From NCBI GenBank assembly GCA_036936625.1, contig JAUPFT010000008.1:28353374-28417373 (forward strand): a stretch of 64,000 nucleotides of DNA, written 5' to 3'. The DNA comes from Parnassius smintheus behrii. Taxonomy: Eukaryota; Arthropoda; Insecta; Lepidoptera; Papilionidae. This document shows positions 51,048 to 61,931 of the stretch, piece by piece (positions within the stretch are counted from its first letter, which is position 1; each line of letters begins with the position of its first letter). The position numbers were made by a program, and so were the translations under genes. The notes under the pieces are model-generated. The model did no database searches. It was not told where the DNA came from and was given only the letters and a program-made list of their open reading frames with translations.

Positions 51048-51390
51048 TCCAATATCTATTATTTATTCTGTGCTAATATTTAGTAGTAATATTTAAAACA
51101 TGGGAAATTTTATGAACATAAAATTTTGTCACAATTCAGCGATCAAGAATAAAAATAAAAATAAGGGTTGTTTATCGTCGGTCGATAAAACATAATAAGC
51201 CGGTGCCGCAAATGTGTGAGAGGTGGACATATTGAACAACATTTTCGTGGTCGTCGTATCTATTATTTATTATGTGCTAATATTTAGTAGTAATATTTAA
51301 AAACATGGGAAGTTTTATTAACATAAAATTTTGTCACAATTCAGTGGTCAAAAATAGAAATATAAATAAGTAATCGTCAGTCGATAAAAA
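51048..51390. repeat. 210-bp imperfect tandem duplication with a transposase 3' scrap
   Basis: A block with TATCTATTATTTATT, TAGTAGTAATATTTAAAA and ATTTTGTCACAATTCAG occurs at 51,048-51,188 and again at 51,258-51,388. Between them, 51,196-51,262 (GGTGGACATATTGAACAACA then TTTTCGTGGTCGTCG) matches the last codons of the transposase at 52,800-52,850. Confidence 0.8.
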
Positions 51391-51768
51391 AAAGCTAATT
51401 ATTAGATTTTGAAAAACATAGCAGCATAATAGTTTAAGTATTTGTTATTGTGTGGATTTATAACACAATTTTTAAATGTTTCTTGTTATAAAAGTGTTTT
51501 AATGTATTCTTATTAATCCTAGCTATAATTTAATTTCTTAATAACACTTGCGGACGCTGTCTGAAATAAATAATAACTATTTAAAAAAAATAACATAAAA
51601 AATCACGAAATTTTTATCGATTTAGAAAATATCAAAATTATGTTATAGAGTACAATCGCTTTGCCACGTCTATGCAGTATATAGTAGGTAGTAGCGCGTT
51701 AGCACTGATATTGACGGTTGTGTTTTATATTGCGAAATTAATATTTCGCCGTGAGTGACTTGTGTGCG

Positions 51769-52868
51769 ATGTCTTACTCAAACGAGGATTATTTTAATAT
51801 GTTGATGTGTCTCGGGAAATGTAACTGTAATTATGCAGCATCACGAAGACTTTACGGGAGTGCTTTGCTACTCCACGAAATATACAATTGCCGTCGGCAA
51901 TGACGTTCCAACGACTTCACATTCGTATGTACAATACTGGCAGTGTGCATGGCCGTGATCAACAACGTACAGATTCAGAAAGACCGAGGATGTACGACGA
52001 CGACGTCGAGGAGCACATTCTCGACATGTTTGAGGAAGATACGACGCGGAGCACGCGCTCGGTGGTACGTGAACTAGGATTGAACCATATGCGCGTTTGG
52101 AGAGCCCTCAAAGCTGATGGCCAGCCATATCATTATCGTCGAGTTCAGTGTCTTCTTCCCAACGACTACGAGCCGAGAATGGATTACTGTAGATGGTTAC
52201 TTGATAAGGTTGAAGGAGATTCTGAGTTTTTGAACCGCGTACTTTTTACGGATGAATGCTCTTTTGTAAGAACATGTGTATTTAATGCTCATAATGAACA
52301 CGTATGGTCAACGACAAATCCGCATTCGTATAAACCAAGCCACTTTCAACACCCATGGAAAATCAATGTGTGGGCGGGAATTATAGGTGACAAAATTATT
52401 GGTCCGTATTTCCTAGACCACACAATGAGCGCTGAAAACTACGGACATTTTTTGCGAGCAGAACTAAGCAATGAACTTGACGAAATAAATTTAGACCTCG
52501 TTCGTCGCATGTGGTTTCAACACGATGGTGCTCCACCGCGTTTCTCCCGTTATGTAAGAAGTTTTTTGGATACTGAGTTCGGTGAAAGATGGATTGGCCG
52601 CGGTGGACCACGATCACCTGATCTCACACCTCTAGATTTTTATCTCTGGGGTACGATTAAGCAGACTGTATTCCAAAAAACATGCGGTACCGAGGCAGAA
52701 ATGCGTATGCGTATAGTCGCAGCCTTTGAAAAAATAAAGTCCGAAATGTCTGTTATGCAACGCGTGCGTTCAGACATTATAAGTCGGTGTCACAAATGTA
52801 TAGAGGTACAAGGTGGACATATTGAACAACATCTTCGTGCTCGTCAAGTAGACATAGTGATAAATTAG
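51769..52868 (+). CDS. Tc1/mariner-group DDD transposase with N-terminal frameshift
   Basis: The long frame (residues counted from the TTG at 51,888; 326 codons) has the catalytic blocks LFTDECSF (Asp 122), WFQHDGAPPRFSRYV (Asp 213) and SPDLTPLDFYLWG (Asp 250). The last two aspartates are 36 residues apart. Insect relatives with RWIGRGGP..WPPRSPDLTPLD have 41 by my count, known from the rosa-type DD41D group; here GRGGPRSPD lacks about five of those residues, so an in-frame 15-bp loss is likely. An N-terminal helix-turn-helix region starts at MSYSNEDYFNMLMC (51,769) in another frame and joins through a frameshift between about 51,855 and 51,890. Terminal inverted repeats were not found. Confidence 0.78.
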
Positions 52869-52934
52869 TGTTTGACTATAACAGCTGTGATGTGACGAGG
52901 TCACGACCTCAGTGTGCAGTTATTGTAGGTAAGA

Positions 52935-52949
52935 CGCGCGCGCGCGCGC
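52935..52949. repeat. (CG)n run
   Basis: CGCGCGCGCGCGCGC in a GC-rich patch that follows the transposase, flanked by AAGACG and CGTCTT-like complementary bases. Possible Z-DNA-forming tract. Confidence 0.85.
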
Positions 52950-53163
52950 CCCGTCTTTGATGTACGTCACCGCCGGCCGCCACCCGCCGCTGTCGATAAT
53001 TCCAGGCACAGGTAATCAATCCACGTAAAATTTACAAATATTATTTAATTAAAATTTAATTTGATTATTTTTATGTCGAGTTTTCTAAGTAAAGTTATTT
53101 CTATACGTTTGAATACCGATTCTGATAACGCACTTAACGGGAACCACAGGGTATTTGTTACAT

Positions 53164-53167
<4 letters not shown>

Positions 53168-53232
<65 letters not shown>
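53168..53232. repeat. (TA)n microsatellite
   Basis: About 65 bases of TA units. It gives a spurious Tyr-Ile open frame on the minus strand. Confidence 0.97.
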
Positions 53233-53235
<3 letters not shown>

Positions 53236-53410
53236 TAGTTAAGAAATAAAGTAAGAAGAATCTTCTACCTCGCACGTGAAAATGTCAAAAGCGAAAAGCT
53301 TGTTGCAGCCTGGACCACGCATGGGAAGGTCTACATATTATGTGAAGGAGGGAGCAGCGCCTAGTCGTATTAAAAAAGAAATCGATTTACATAAACTTAT
53401 CATATGACTA
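53236..53410 (+). pseudogene. LINE ORF1 C-terminus with FP-like domain
   Basis: Across one frame change it reads LRNKVRRIFYLAREN-like, VKSEKLVAAWTTHGKVYI and KEGAAPSRIKKEIDLHKLI. The pattern (L...AR......VW...GKV.I....G.....I....DL..L) is that of the baculovirus-FP-like C-terminal domain of many insect LINE ORF1 proteins. No ORF2 follows; a short RTE scrap from another element lies downstream. Confidence 0.6.
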
Positions 53411-53644
53411 GTCATGCAGGGTTACGGCGGACATTGTTTTGTTTTTTCATTGAAGTTTTTTTGCTTGTTATTATATATATGCATGTTCAATTTCTTTACT
53501 AAAATATTTTTACTCTCAAAAGATTTGCAGATATTCACACCCAAAGTCACTATGCACACTACAGATACTAATCATTTTCTATACTCATGACTATATAGTC
53601 GAATACCAGAATTACTCTAACTATAAAAACGTTCGTTTACTCCT

Positions 53645-53865
53645 TGTTCAGCTGGACATGGACAAAATAAAGGTCATGTGTAATGTACATGTGACACCTA
53701 TGCCGGTATTTGATGGGACTACTAAGCTTGAAGTTGTTGACGAGTACGTTTACCAGGGACAATATAGTCCGACTAGGCATTGTTGACGAGTACGTTTACC
53801 AGGGATAATGTTGTGCAGTGCACTTGTGAAGGGCTGTATTGATGATGATGAATGATAAAAGTCAT
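53645..53865 (+). mobile_element. RTE LINE fragment with internal deletion
   Basis: CATGTGACACCTATGCCGGT, AAGCTTGAAGTTGTTGACGA, and GTACGTTTACCAGGGACAA match RTE near 31,245-31,320. TTGTTGACGAGTACGTTTAC is repeated at about 53,780. The sequence then jumps to the 3' end (CACTTGTGAAGGGCTGTA, then GATGATGATGAATGAT). Confidence 0.75.
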
Positions 53866-55084
53866 CCCTTAAAGACGTTTTAAGTGCAAACGACAATCAA
53901 TTATGGTGATATTATTTACGAACTATAGTAATTAGTTTATTAATCTATGTTACGACTTGACGGATGCCCGAAGAACTAGTTAGCAAACATATTAAAGCTC
54001 ACGACAATCGTCCTATTACCATTGTTAAAAAGTGCAACAATTTGTTAATGAGTGCGGGAAGTCGTTGAAGATAGATTTTAAGTATTCTTGGTTCAATCTG
54101 ATACTTTTTAATTACCGAATCTATTTTTTATCTTGAAATATATCATTATTTAAATTCTGTAATTTGTTCAAAATTTACTAATAAACTATAAATTTGGTAT
54201 GTTTATAAACAATTGCAATGTTTTTTCAAAAAATTAAAAATACACTAATTATTCCGTTTTTAATAAAATATAAACACGTCAAAAACAAAAAAAAATCAAT
54301 AGCTTCTGAAGTCGGTACTAAAACAGAACCTAATATTTTTTTTAAAGTTGGTGTTTAAACATTAATTATTTTACTTCTTTGCGTGGTCTAAGAAATATCG
54401 CCAGTTCAAAGTATCAATTGTAATATCTTTTAAAAAGGTACATTATAATCTTCATCGCTTATTTTTTCACCATTAGGGTTATAATTTTTCCTACTTTATA
54501 TGTGACCAACCTAGAAGTGTAAAATAAAAAAGTGTAATTTAAATTACCTCAGCCAGTTCCAGTTTCCAGTTAGTATAGAATATCTTCGTTTTTTTACAAT
54601 TTATAACTCTAATCGTTTTATTCGTAACTTTGCTTTGTTTTTTTTTAAATGCGGCAAAAAAGTGCATGCAAAAATTTTTTATAAAAATTAGAAGGATAAT
54701 TGATAGAATCAGGCGTTACTTTGCGGAAATCCATTATAATAAAGATATTAATAGTTATTTTGCAACCATCCGATGAATAAAATAAAATGCTGTGTTTTCC
54801 CTAGTTTGATTAGCATCTCCCGTCCTCCATCAATTGAGTGCACTAATCCTGTCACCACCAATCCATGCAATACTACTTCCAACGCCATTTCTCCCAACAC
54901 TACTATTCTAGGAAAGACACACCATCGACGATAATACGACACGTGTTTCGCCTCTACACGAGGCATCTTTAGGTGATGTTGACTCTATGGCGGCTGACTT
55001 TATTAGTAATATATTTATATAGAAGGATAATGATCGCGCCAGTAACGATGACGTTTCTTCGATATTTAGACTATTTTCGTACAT
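53866..55084. other. AT-rich gap, nothing recognised
   Basis: At about 54,825-54,965 one strand reads ECTNPVTTNPCNTTSNAISP, which looks protein-like but is short and unrecognised. Confidence 0.5.
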
Positions 55085-55330
55085 TTTTTAAAGAAGAGGG
55101 GGCAAACGAGCATTGCACGGAATTGCAGATGCGTTGCCGGCCCTTTAGAAAAGAGTAAGCTCTTTTCTTGAAGGTCCCCAGGTCGTATCGGTCCGGAAAA
55201 ATCGCCGGTGGTAAACTATTCCACAGAGAGGTTTTACGCGGAAGAAAACTCCTTTTGAAACGTACAGTGGTGGACCGTCAAGCATCCAGATGGTGTACAT
55301 TAAGCAAAACGAAGAAAGTAGATGAGAATG
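55085..55330 (-). repeat. Interspersed repeat Y, copy 3
   Basis: Contains GGGGGCAAACGAGC, TGCGTTGCCGGCCCTTTAG, CTCTTTTCTTGAAGGTCCCC and ATCGGTCCGGAAAAATCGCC. It extends beyond the part kept in the 18,366 copy (ATTCCACAGAGAGGTTTTAC). Confidence 0.65.
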
Positions 55331-56720
55331 CACTAACCCTGTGAGGGCATCCTTGATTTCCTCGTTGAGTATCCAGGCATAACCAGCATATCACTTTAAG
55401 GCAAAAAAATGATTTTAGTAATGATTTTTAAAAAAAATCTGGGATAACAGACAATAATAAAAATGTTGTTTTTGTATGTACACAACGTACGTTTACGGTA
55501 ACGCTTCCTACTCATAACGTAATGATGGGTATTACAATTGTTTCTGCAGAAGGGAAAGTTGACAACTGCCATATGTTATTCAAAACTGAGTTCAAGACGA
55601 TACATTTGTTTTGTATATTTAAATATTATTATTCTATATTGTTCATCGATCAATTAATACCGTGTAGTAGCAGTTTTATAATATCTACTACCCTATATCA
55701 CGTGGGTGTCGTTAGGGGAGACAGAGGTAAACAAATCAGGAGATTGGCAATAGCGTCTTCCAAATAATGACTGAAATAGAAAAACTGCGACTGCCAACCC
55801 ACCTACCTATCGTGAGAACTATGGAAAATATTTCCCCTAAGAGGCACTCTATGGGGATATATTAATAGGCTATAACGGTAATGATACATCAAATGCAGAA
55901 TAAAATCAGAAGTACAATATCAAACTAAGTACAACAGGTGGTCATATAACTCTAAAAATTCCAGAAACCTTGTCCTAAAGAACTGATGTAATAATATAAT
56001 AAAGTAGAGTTTGGGGGTGGTTGTGTATGAAAAAGGCAATTTTTTATATCTCCACTCTTTAGTCTTTAAACAGTTCAAACCAAAGTCGCTATTTCTCTGT
56101 CTGTTAATGTACTTAATTTTTTTAATACTCAATACACTTTAATGCGGTTGTAACAATCTCGCTGACAACTTCTTTGTGAAGGTTTGTAAATATAATAAAA
56201 TTTTTAAAATATTATGATTTAGGGTGCTTATGTGGCTTACGCTGACTAAGCCATATGAGATATGCTAAATTAATATACTACGGAATTGTACGTCTTTAAA
56301 AGACCTATAACAATTTCAGCAACAGCGTAATGTCCATCTTCAGATACCAATCACATATTCTAAAAATGTTTCACGGTAAACATATTTGTCTTTTAAATTT
56401 TGTGCAAAATAATAAGTTGATATGAAGCTTTTTTGGTCAACAGTGTTTGAATCCTTATATACTTTTATATTTTAGTTACATTAAATAATCAATGCTAATC
56501 AATATGGTCCCTTACACTATTTAACCTTAATAAAAATCTTAGAAGACGGCACATGTTGAAAATTCTCTCGCAAGAAATAATTAGAACGTTAGAACAACAC
56601 CTCATGGCGGTGAGTACTTGTAAATAGCGCGACCCTACTATTTATTATACGTATAACTTGTAGTGAACACGTGTGAAGTATGACCCCATCAACATTTGAA
56701 GTAGCAGTTGTGATTTATTG
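55331..56720. other. AT-rich gap, nothing recognised
   Basis: Several short AT-rich open frames, none with a motif. Confidence 0.55.
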
Positions 56721-56724
56721 ATTC

Positions 56725-56940
56725 ATCCATTTATTACAGCCCATCAAAAATCCACCGCTAAATACACGCCTCCCCTTATAGGTCACCTCATAGTAAGAAT
56801 ATTTGCGAAGTTAGATAATTTATTATTATTTCAAGCTGCCCATCTCCTGATTCATATCCCTTCAATCGCCTCTTATAACACCCACGAGATAATATTGGCT
56901 AGTGGATTCTCAACTTCACTACCACACGGCGGCAGTTTTT
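56725..56940 (+). repeat. Interspersed repeat Z, copy 4
   Basis: TTACAGCCCATCAAAAATCC, CGCCTCTTATAACACCCACG and TCACTACCACACGGCGGC. A worn copy of the family at 45,440. Confidence 0.6.
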
Positions 56941-57305
56941 ATTACTGGACAACAATTTGTTAAAAGATAATATTGCGATGCGCAGCCTGCAGCCGAAAAC
57001 CTGCAAAAGTATTAGTGTGGTAGGATCTAATGACAGTTTAAAAGTATACTCTAATGCTATGTCAGGGCGATTTGTCATTTCCATTCATGTTTCTCAAAAT
57101 ATTCGCCTGAAGCACCCGTTTAAACAGTATTATACTAATGCTATTAACGTAAAATGAAAAGTAGTAACAATTTAAACCCTCTAATAAGGTACTGAATTTA
57201 AACGAAATAATATTTGGTCGATTAATATGCAAAAATTGAATAACTGATAATAGTATTTTCATCCAATGCAACCAATCTATATATTATATTATATATTATA
57301 TTATA
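56941..57305. other. AT-rich gap
   Basis: Ends in a TATATTATATTATATTATAT run (about 57,280-57,308) that directly precedes the SINE. Confidence 0.5.
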
Positions 57306-57309
57306 TGAT

Positions 57310-57540
57310 AGGCCTGTTGGTCTAGTGGTTAGTGACCCTGACTGCTATGCCGGAGGTCGTGGGTTCAATTCCCATCCAGGACAAGACTGTGTGATGAGCA
57401 CGATCATTTGTTCTGTGTCTGGGTGTAATTTATCTATAATATTTATGTATTTAGAAATATATAAGTATGTTTATCAGTTGTCTAGTACCCATAACACAAG
57501 CTCTGCTTAGCTTGGGACTAGATGACGTTGTGTGATAATT
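57310..57540 (+). mobile_element. tRNA-derived SINE, copy 2
   Basis: Same A box (TGGTCTAGTGG) and B box (GGGTTCAATTCCC, one change) and body as the 3,366 copy, ending GACTAGATGACGTTGTGTGA. The matching 3' end in two unlinked places defines the element's right border. Confidence 0.85.
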
Positions 57541-57579
57541 GTGGAATATTATTATTATTATATTACCATTACTATCATT

Positions 57580-58040
57580 ATCATTACAGCCTATCAAAGT
57601 CCACGTATGAACAAAGACCTTCCCCCCCCCCCCCCCTCTCCCATAGATTGCCTCTTAGGCAATTTTCCGCGGCCACCATAAAGCGAAAACTGTAATTTGT
57701 TCACCGCTGTGGATATCTTTCAGCAATATTCCAATATATACCTAAAATCGGCGATTAAAAAAAAAACTGTAAATGCATTAAAAAGCTTTTTAATTTAACT
57801 ACAGAAATCGATTCCACCCAAACACTACTAACAACAATGGCAGCAACACTAACAATTTTGTGTATACATTCGTTACCGTAGTATATCACAAGTCCACTAC
57901 AGACGTCGTCACGCTTGACGGGTTCGTTAGAATTCGCAGTTTTTTTATTATTTTGAGTTCCTATTCTCTTCTGTCGCCTCTTACGAGACCCATATCATGA
58001 TATGGGGTAGTGGATATTCATACGCCATCACCAAGTGTAC
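57580..58040 (+). repeat. Interspersed repeat Z, copy 5, with an internal insertion
   Basis: Head ACAGCCTATCAAAGTCCACG (57,586) and tail CGCCTCTTACGAGACCCATA, ATATGGGGTAGTGGATATTC (57,975-58,022) are separated by AT-rich DNA and a 15-base C run (57,623). Confidence 0.6.
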
Positions 58041-58711
58041 CTACGTAGTGTGTAAACGTATTCAATGTTAATTAAAATATTAGTGTATTTTCAACAAAAT
58101 AAAAACAGTAATTAATCGGCTGAGATTAACGAATTACGACAAGGCGTGAATGATGCCAGTAGCCTGTCTGGTTTTAATCAGACGAGGGTAAGAACCGTTT
58201 TTATTCAAATGTCCTACAGCGGCAATCTGATTAACCGTTGCTTAAATACATTCTCTTTTTACCTCCTTCAATCACCTTCCTCAAAGTACAGTAACCAAAT
58301 TTTGATATAATTTCATAATTCTGTTACTGTACTTATATACTTTGGTATCGTATAAATGAGGTTTTATTTTAGTATATATACACTTTATAATTTGTAAGGC
58401 CACACACTTTTAAGAAGTAGAGTTGTAGTAGTTGATTAGCACGTGAGAAGGAAAAGATCACCAAAGTTAAAAGTTCAATTAAAAGTAAAATAGTTACTAT
58501 AAATCTTTCCTTGAGTAGTTGGTGTTCAGAAGGACGGTTGTTGACGTACTGCCGATAGTCAGCATGCAATTAAATAGGTAAATTTAAATACACGCGACGC
58601 CCGGCTAAAAGTAGGTTGCAACGTTTACTAAATAAAAATGTGTGGTGTAACCACACAAGCACAATATTATTATTATTATTAAAAGCCTCATATACATTTT
58701 TTTTCTTTTTT
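58041..58711. other. AT-rich gap, nothing recognised
   Basis: Ends in a TATTATTATTATT and a T-rich run just before repeat X. Confidence 0.55.
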
Positions 58712-58995
58712 TTTATAGGATAGGGTGACAAACGAGCACACAGTCCACCTGATGGTAAGTGGTTGCTGCGGCGCATAGACATCTACATCTATCCTCGATT
58801 ACAAGTCAAAATTCAGATGCGTTGTCACCCGTGAGGACTAAGATGGAATGCCTCGTTTCCATTAAAAGGATCTCCGGTTATCTACACTCACCATACAAAA
58901 CACAGCAGCATTATGCTACCATTTCACGCTGGTATTCTGTGAGAGCGTGGTCCTTCCCCGGTCGAGCCGACCCATTCGTGCTACAACTACACTAC
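58712..58995 (+). mobile_element. Interspersed repeat X, best copy
   Basis: About 284 bp from TATAGGATAGGGTGACAAAC to ATTCGTGCTACAACTACA. No long inverted ends are visible. Six other copies or part-copies occur in this window (8,705 minus; 44,805; 49,690; 50,345; 60,465 minus; 61,872 minus). Non-autonomous; the driving element is unknown. Confidence 0.8.
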
Positions 58996-59491
58996 TAATA
59001 TAACTGCAGCATGGCTCTACCACGTATAAAATTATTTCTAGCTATGTAGGTCTGAAATCTTTTGAAGTGTTATTTTTAATAGATATAATAAAATGTAAAA
59101 TAATTTTTAATGTAGGTAACGATATTATGATAAAAAACACTTAAATAATAAATAGTCCTGAGACTCTGCTGTCTGTATTGTTTAATCGATTTGAATATTT
59201 ACTTAAATCATTCGGAATTCGGTCGGTTTTTGGCTCGTTCACAATTCACACCAATCACAAGTTAAAAAGGTTCCGTCAATTGTTTGTGATTGTTTGTACT
59301 GGTACATTCAAAAACAAATGAATGAACCATAAATACTTTTAAGTGCACCAGCTTAAACGAAGGAATGATGCATGATTTAAACATGTCTAATTTGTCGCGT
59401 GTTTCTGATGGCCATGCTGGAACTGGCTCCTATTAATTCCACGGTGTAGTCCTTTGGGAGGGGTTAGTTGTCCTATAGACCTTTTTCTTTC
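58996..59491. other. Gap, nothing recognised
   Basis: Around 59,400-59,485 is a less AT-rich stretch (GGAACTGGCTCC, TCCTTTGGGAGGGGTTAG) downstream of the minus-strand ORF. Confidence 0.5.
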
Positions 59492-59746
59492 TTAGTTTAG
59501 ATGAGACGGGAGGGATTGCATCTCGAGCGTGCTGTTTTGAAGCTCTCTTCTTAATTCCCTCAAGGCGTTCTGTCGGCACTTCTTGTATTGGATGTATACG
59601 CCAACAGCAAACAAAACGACGAATAAGAAGATAAGTAGTATCTCAGATAAATTGAACTTGGGGGATTTAACTTGCGCAATTTCTCCTGCGTTTTGAGAAA
59701 TGACGATGTCTTCTTTATATTGGCTGCTCTGATACATTTTCATCAT
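59492..59746 (-). CDS. 84-residue single-pass membrane protein ORF, unknown
   Basis: The ORF starts MMKMYQSSQYKEDIVISQ and has one strong hydrophobic segment, LSEILLIFLFVVLFAVGVYI (about residues 33-52), followed by a basic, charged tail (YKKCRQNALRELRRELQ) that would lie in the cytosol. Composition is unlike the AT-driven frames around it and there are no stops, so it may be a real gene or the last exon or membrane anchor of a transposon-encoded protein. A TTATATAAT lies about 70-80 bases upstream. I do not recognise a family and saw no second copy in the window. Confidence 0.45.
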   Translation of the reverse strand: MMKMYQSSQYKEDIVISQNAGEIAQVKSPKFNLSEILLIFLFVVLFAVGVYIQYKKCRQNALRELRRELQNSTLEMQSLPSHLN

Positions 59747-59749
59747 TGA

Positions 59750-60460
59750 ATAAAACTATATTCACGGATTTTATCGCGTTTAAATAATTATATAAGAAAT
59801 CATTACATTTTCGTCAATTTTTGGACCTGATTCAACGTAAATGATAGTGTTCATTTTAAGGTCCGAATTTCCTTTTTGTTATTAGAATCTTCATAACCCT
59901 TTTTTTTTCTTTTTACACGGTAGCCATCTAGTATGTTGGCGATAGTGGTAGGTTAAAGAAAACTACATCTATCCAGATGTACGTATGTTTATTGAAAGAA
60001 CCACAAGCATACTTAAAATTAGTTAAAACATTTCGTAAGTCTGATATTTGATGCGACCCACTTTTGTCATATTTGTAAATGTGTAGTCAAGTTATATTAA
60101 ATATTATTGAGCATTTATTTTATATCATCACACGCCCCCTGAAAATCGCCGTTATAAAGTGTTATTATATAAATTATATATAATTTCTATCGTAAAATGA
60201 GTCGGAAAGGAAATATTGTCAAAAAAAAAATTATAGGCTTCGTTTTTCTAATATGACGGCGCAAGCGTCAGAGGTACGAAGTGGAAAAGTAGTAATTCGA
60301 GAAGAGTGCATTGATCAATGAAATTACCGATTTCATTTACCTTAAACATTTTAAAAACGATAAATTTAATTTCACTTAACGATAACTGTGAAAAATTTTA
60401 CAGGTAATATGGCATTCAACCTTAATCCTTATGTGTTAACACATCTATATTTTGAAGCTA
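59750..60460. other. AT-rich gap, nothing recognised
   Basis: No motif supported. Confidence 0.5.
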
Positions 60461-60464
60461 AATT

Positions 60465-60540
60465 GAGTATAGATGTAGGTGTCTTTGGGACATCCCATTC
60501 ACTTACCATCAGATAGACCGTGTTTGTCAATCTTACTAGC
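60465..60540 (-). repeat. Interspersed repeat X, fragment
   Basis: GTATAGATGTAGGTGTCTTT and CACTTACCATCAGATAGACC are the reverse complement of the head of repeat X. Confidence 0.55.
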
Positions 60541-60560
60541 ATACAATGAAAAATGTTATA

Positions 60561-60929
60561 GTATATCTTCTAAACCTTTCATTATGCTATGTTCGAATCT
60601 TGTTACAATATTTTTATTGTTTTTAATACTTTATGTAGAGCGACAGCTTAATTTTTCACTCCATTACCCTTTTGATTCACTACTTCCAGCAGTCGCCTCG
60701 TCATAGTAAAATGATGAAACATTATCAATGTGAATATTTAATTGAAAACAGCTTGATTCGGTATATCTTCTAAATCATTCATAACGCCATGTTCGGTTCA
60801 TGTAACAATATTTTTATTGTTTTCTATACTTTATGTAGAGCAACAGCTTAGTTTTTCACTCCATTACCCTTTTGACACACGACTACCAGCGCCCGCCTGG
60901 TCACAGTACAATGATTAAACATTATGAAT
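60561..60929. repeat. 200-bp tandem duplication interrupted by an RTE copy
   Basis: GTATATCTTCTAAA starts at 60,561 and 60,761, exactly 200 bp apart, and the two units stay similar (TATTTTTATTGTTTT, ACTTTATGTAGAG, CACTCCATTACCCTTTTGA). The second unit stops at ATTATGAAT (60,929) and resumes at 61,562 (GTGGATATTTAATTGAAAAC). Confidence 0.88.
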
Positions 60930-61535
60930 CATCATCATCATTACAGCCCTTCACAAGTCCACTGCTGAACATAGGCCTCCCCCAAGTAATGCCACAAAGC
61001 ACGGTCCTGAGCCACCTGCATCCATCGACTTCCTGCATATCTTACCAGGTCGTCACTCCATCTAGTGGGGGGTCGCCCTACACTACGCCTACCGGTACGA
61101 GGCTGCGACTCGAGAACCTTTCTTCCCCATCGGTTATCGGTTCTTCGAGCTATATGGCCGGCCCATTGCCACTTCAGCTTACTAATCCGTTGGGCTATGT
61201 CGGTCACTCTGGTTTTACTGCGGATATCCTCATTTCTGAGTCTATCACGCAGAGAAACTCCGAGCATAGCCCTCTCCATAGCTCGCTGAGCGACCTTGAG
61301 CGTCCTCATTCGGCCAGCAGTGAGAGACCAAGTCTCAGATCCGTAAGTCATCACTAGCAACACGCACTGGTTGTACAATCTAGTTTTTAGAGATTGAGGT
61401 ATACCTGACGAGAAGATATGTCGTAATTTCCCGAACGCTGCCCAGCCGAGTTGAATCCGTCGATTGACTTCTCGGTCGAAGTTGGACTTACCTAGTCGGA
61501 CTATTTGTCCCAGGTAAACGTAATCATCATTAAAT
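60930..61535 (-). mobile_element. RTE LINE, 5'-truncated 3' copy with target duplication
   Basis: An open frame of 199 codons (61,540-60,941) carries the RTE C-terminal region: YVYLGQIVRLGKSNFDREV, QLGWAAFGKLRHI, LVMTYGSETWSLTAGRM, SKLKWQWAGHIARRTDNRWG, PTRWSDDLVRYAGSRWMQV and LWHYLGEAYVQQWT. It ends in a CATCATCATCATT tail (plus strand). ACATTATGAAT occurs on both sides (60,919-60,929 and 61,551-61,561), an 11-bp target duplication. Without the RT it cannot replicate. It is the least decayed RTE 3' end in the window. Confidence 0.9.
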
Positions 61536-61583
61536 TTCAATTAAATATCCACATTATGAATGTGGATATTTAATTGAAAACAA
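61536..61583. repeat. 43-bp palindrome at the RTE 5' junction
   Basis: TTCAATTAAATATCCACATT and AATGTGGATATTTAATTGAA are perfect 20-bp inverted arms around ATG (about 61,537-61,579). The left arm is filler between the RTE and its target copy; the right arm is part of the original 200-bp unit. Confidence 0.88.
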
Positions 61584-61772
61584 TTCATAATTTATTGAAA
61601 TCTGACTCGTATTTTTTATTACACAAAATGCATGTAAAGAATCACAAAATTCCTAACTTTGAATTTCTACAAGTTAAATTATGTGCAAAATATTAAATTT
61701 TAATCTATAAAATTAAGAATACTTCGGTCATTTCTTTATCTCTGTTATTTCAATGTAAAGTAAGAGATATTA

Positions 61773-61805
61773 AAAATTCGATAAGATTAAATCTTATCGA
61801 ATTTT
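61773..61805. repeat. Perfect 16-bp inverted repeat with a 1-base loop
   Basis: AAAATTCGATAAGATT, A, AATCTTATCGAATTTT. Confidence 0.9.
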
Positions 61806-61871
61806 CAGCAAGTTCATAAACGATTGTTTTTACGTGATAGAGCCTTGCCGCAGTTATATTAGAGGTATAAT

Positions 61872-61930
61872 TGTAGCATGAATGGGTCGGCTCGACCGGG
61901 GTAGGATCACGCTCTTACAGTATACCAACG
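61872..61930 (-). repeat. Interspersed repeat X, 3' fragment
   Basis: GCATGAATGGGTCGGCTCGA, CCGGGGTAGGATCACGCTCT and TACAGTATACC are the reverse complement of X's end. The jockey-like LINE starts right after it. Confidence 0.65.
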
Positions 61931-61931
61931 C

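Noticed and set aside
53045..53275. 76-codon minus-strand frame with a Tyr-Ile run
   Set aside because: Another TA microsatellite artefact.
54748..54966. 72-codon minus-strand frame
   Set aside because: No motif; the opposite strand looks equally protein-like, so neither can be supported.
57325..57510. 61-codon frame
   Set aside because: Lies wholly inside the SINE copy and is not conserved in the other copy.
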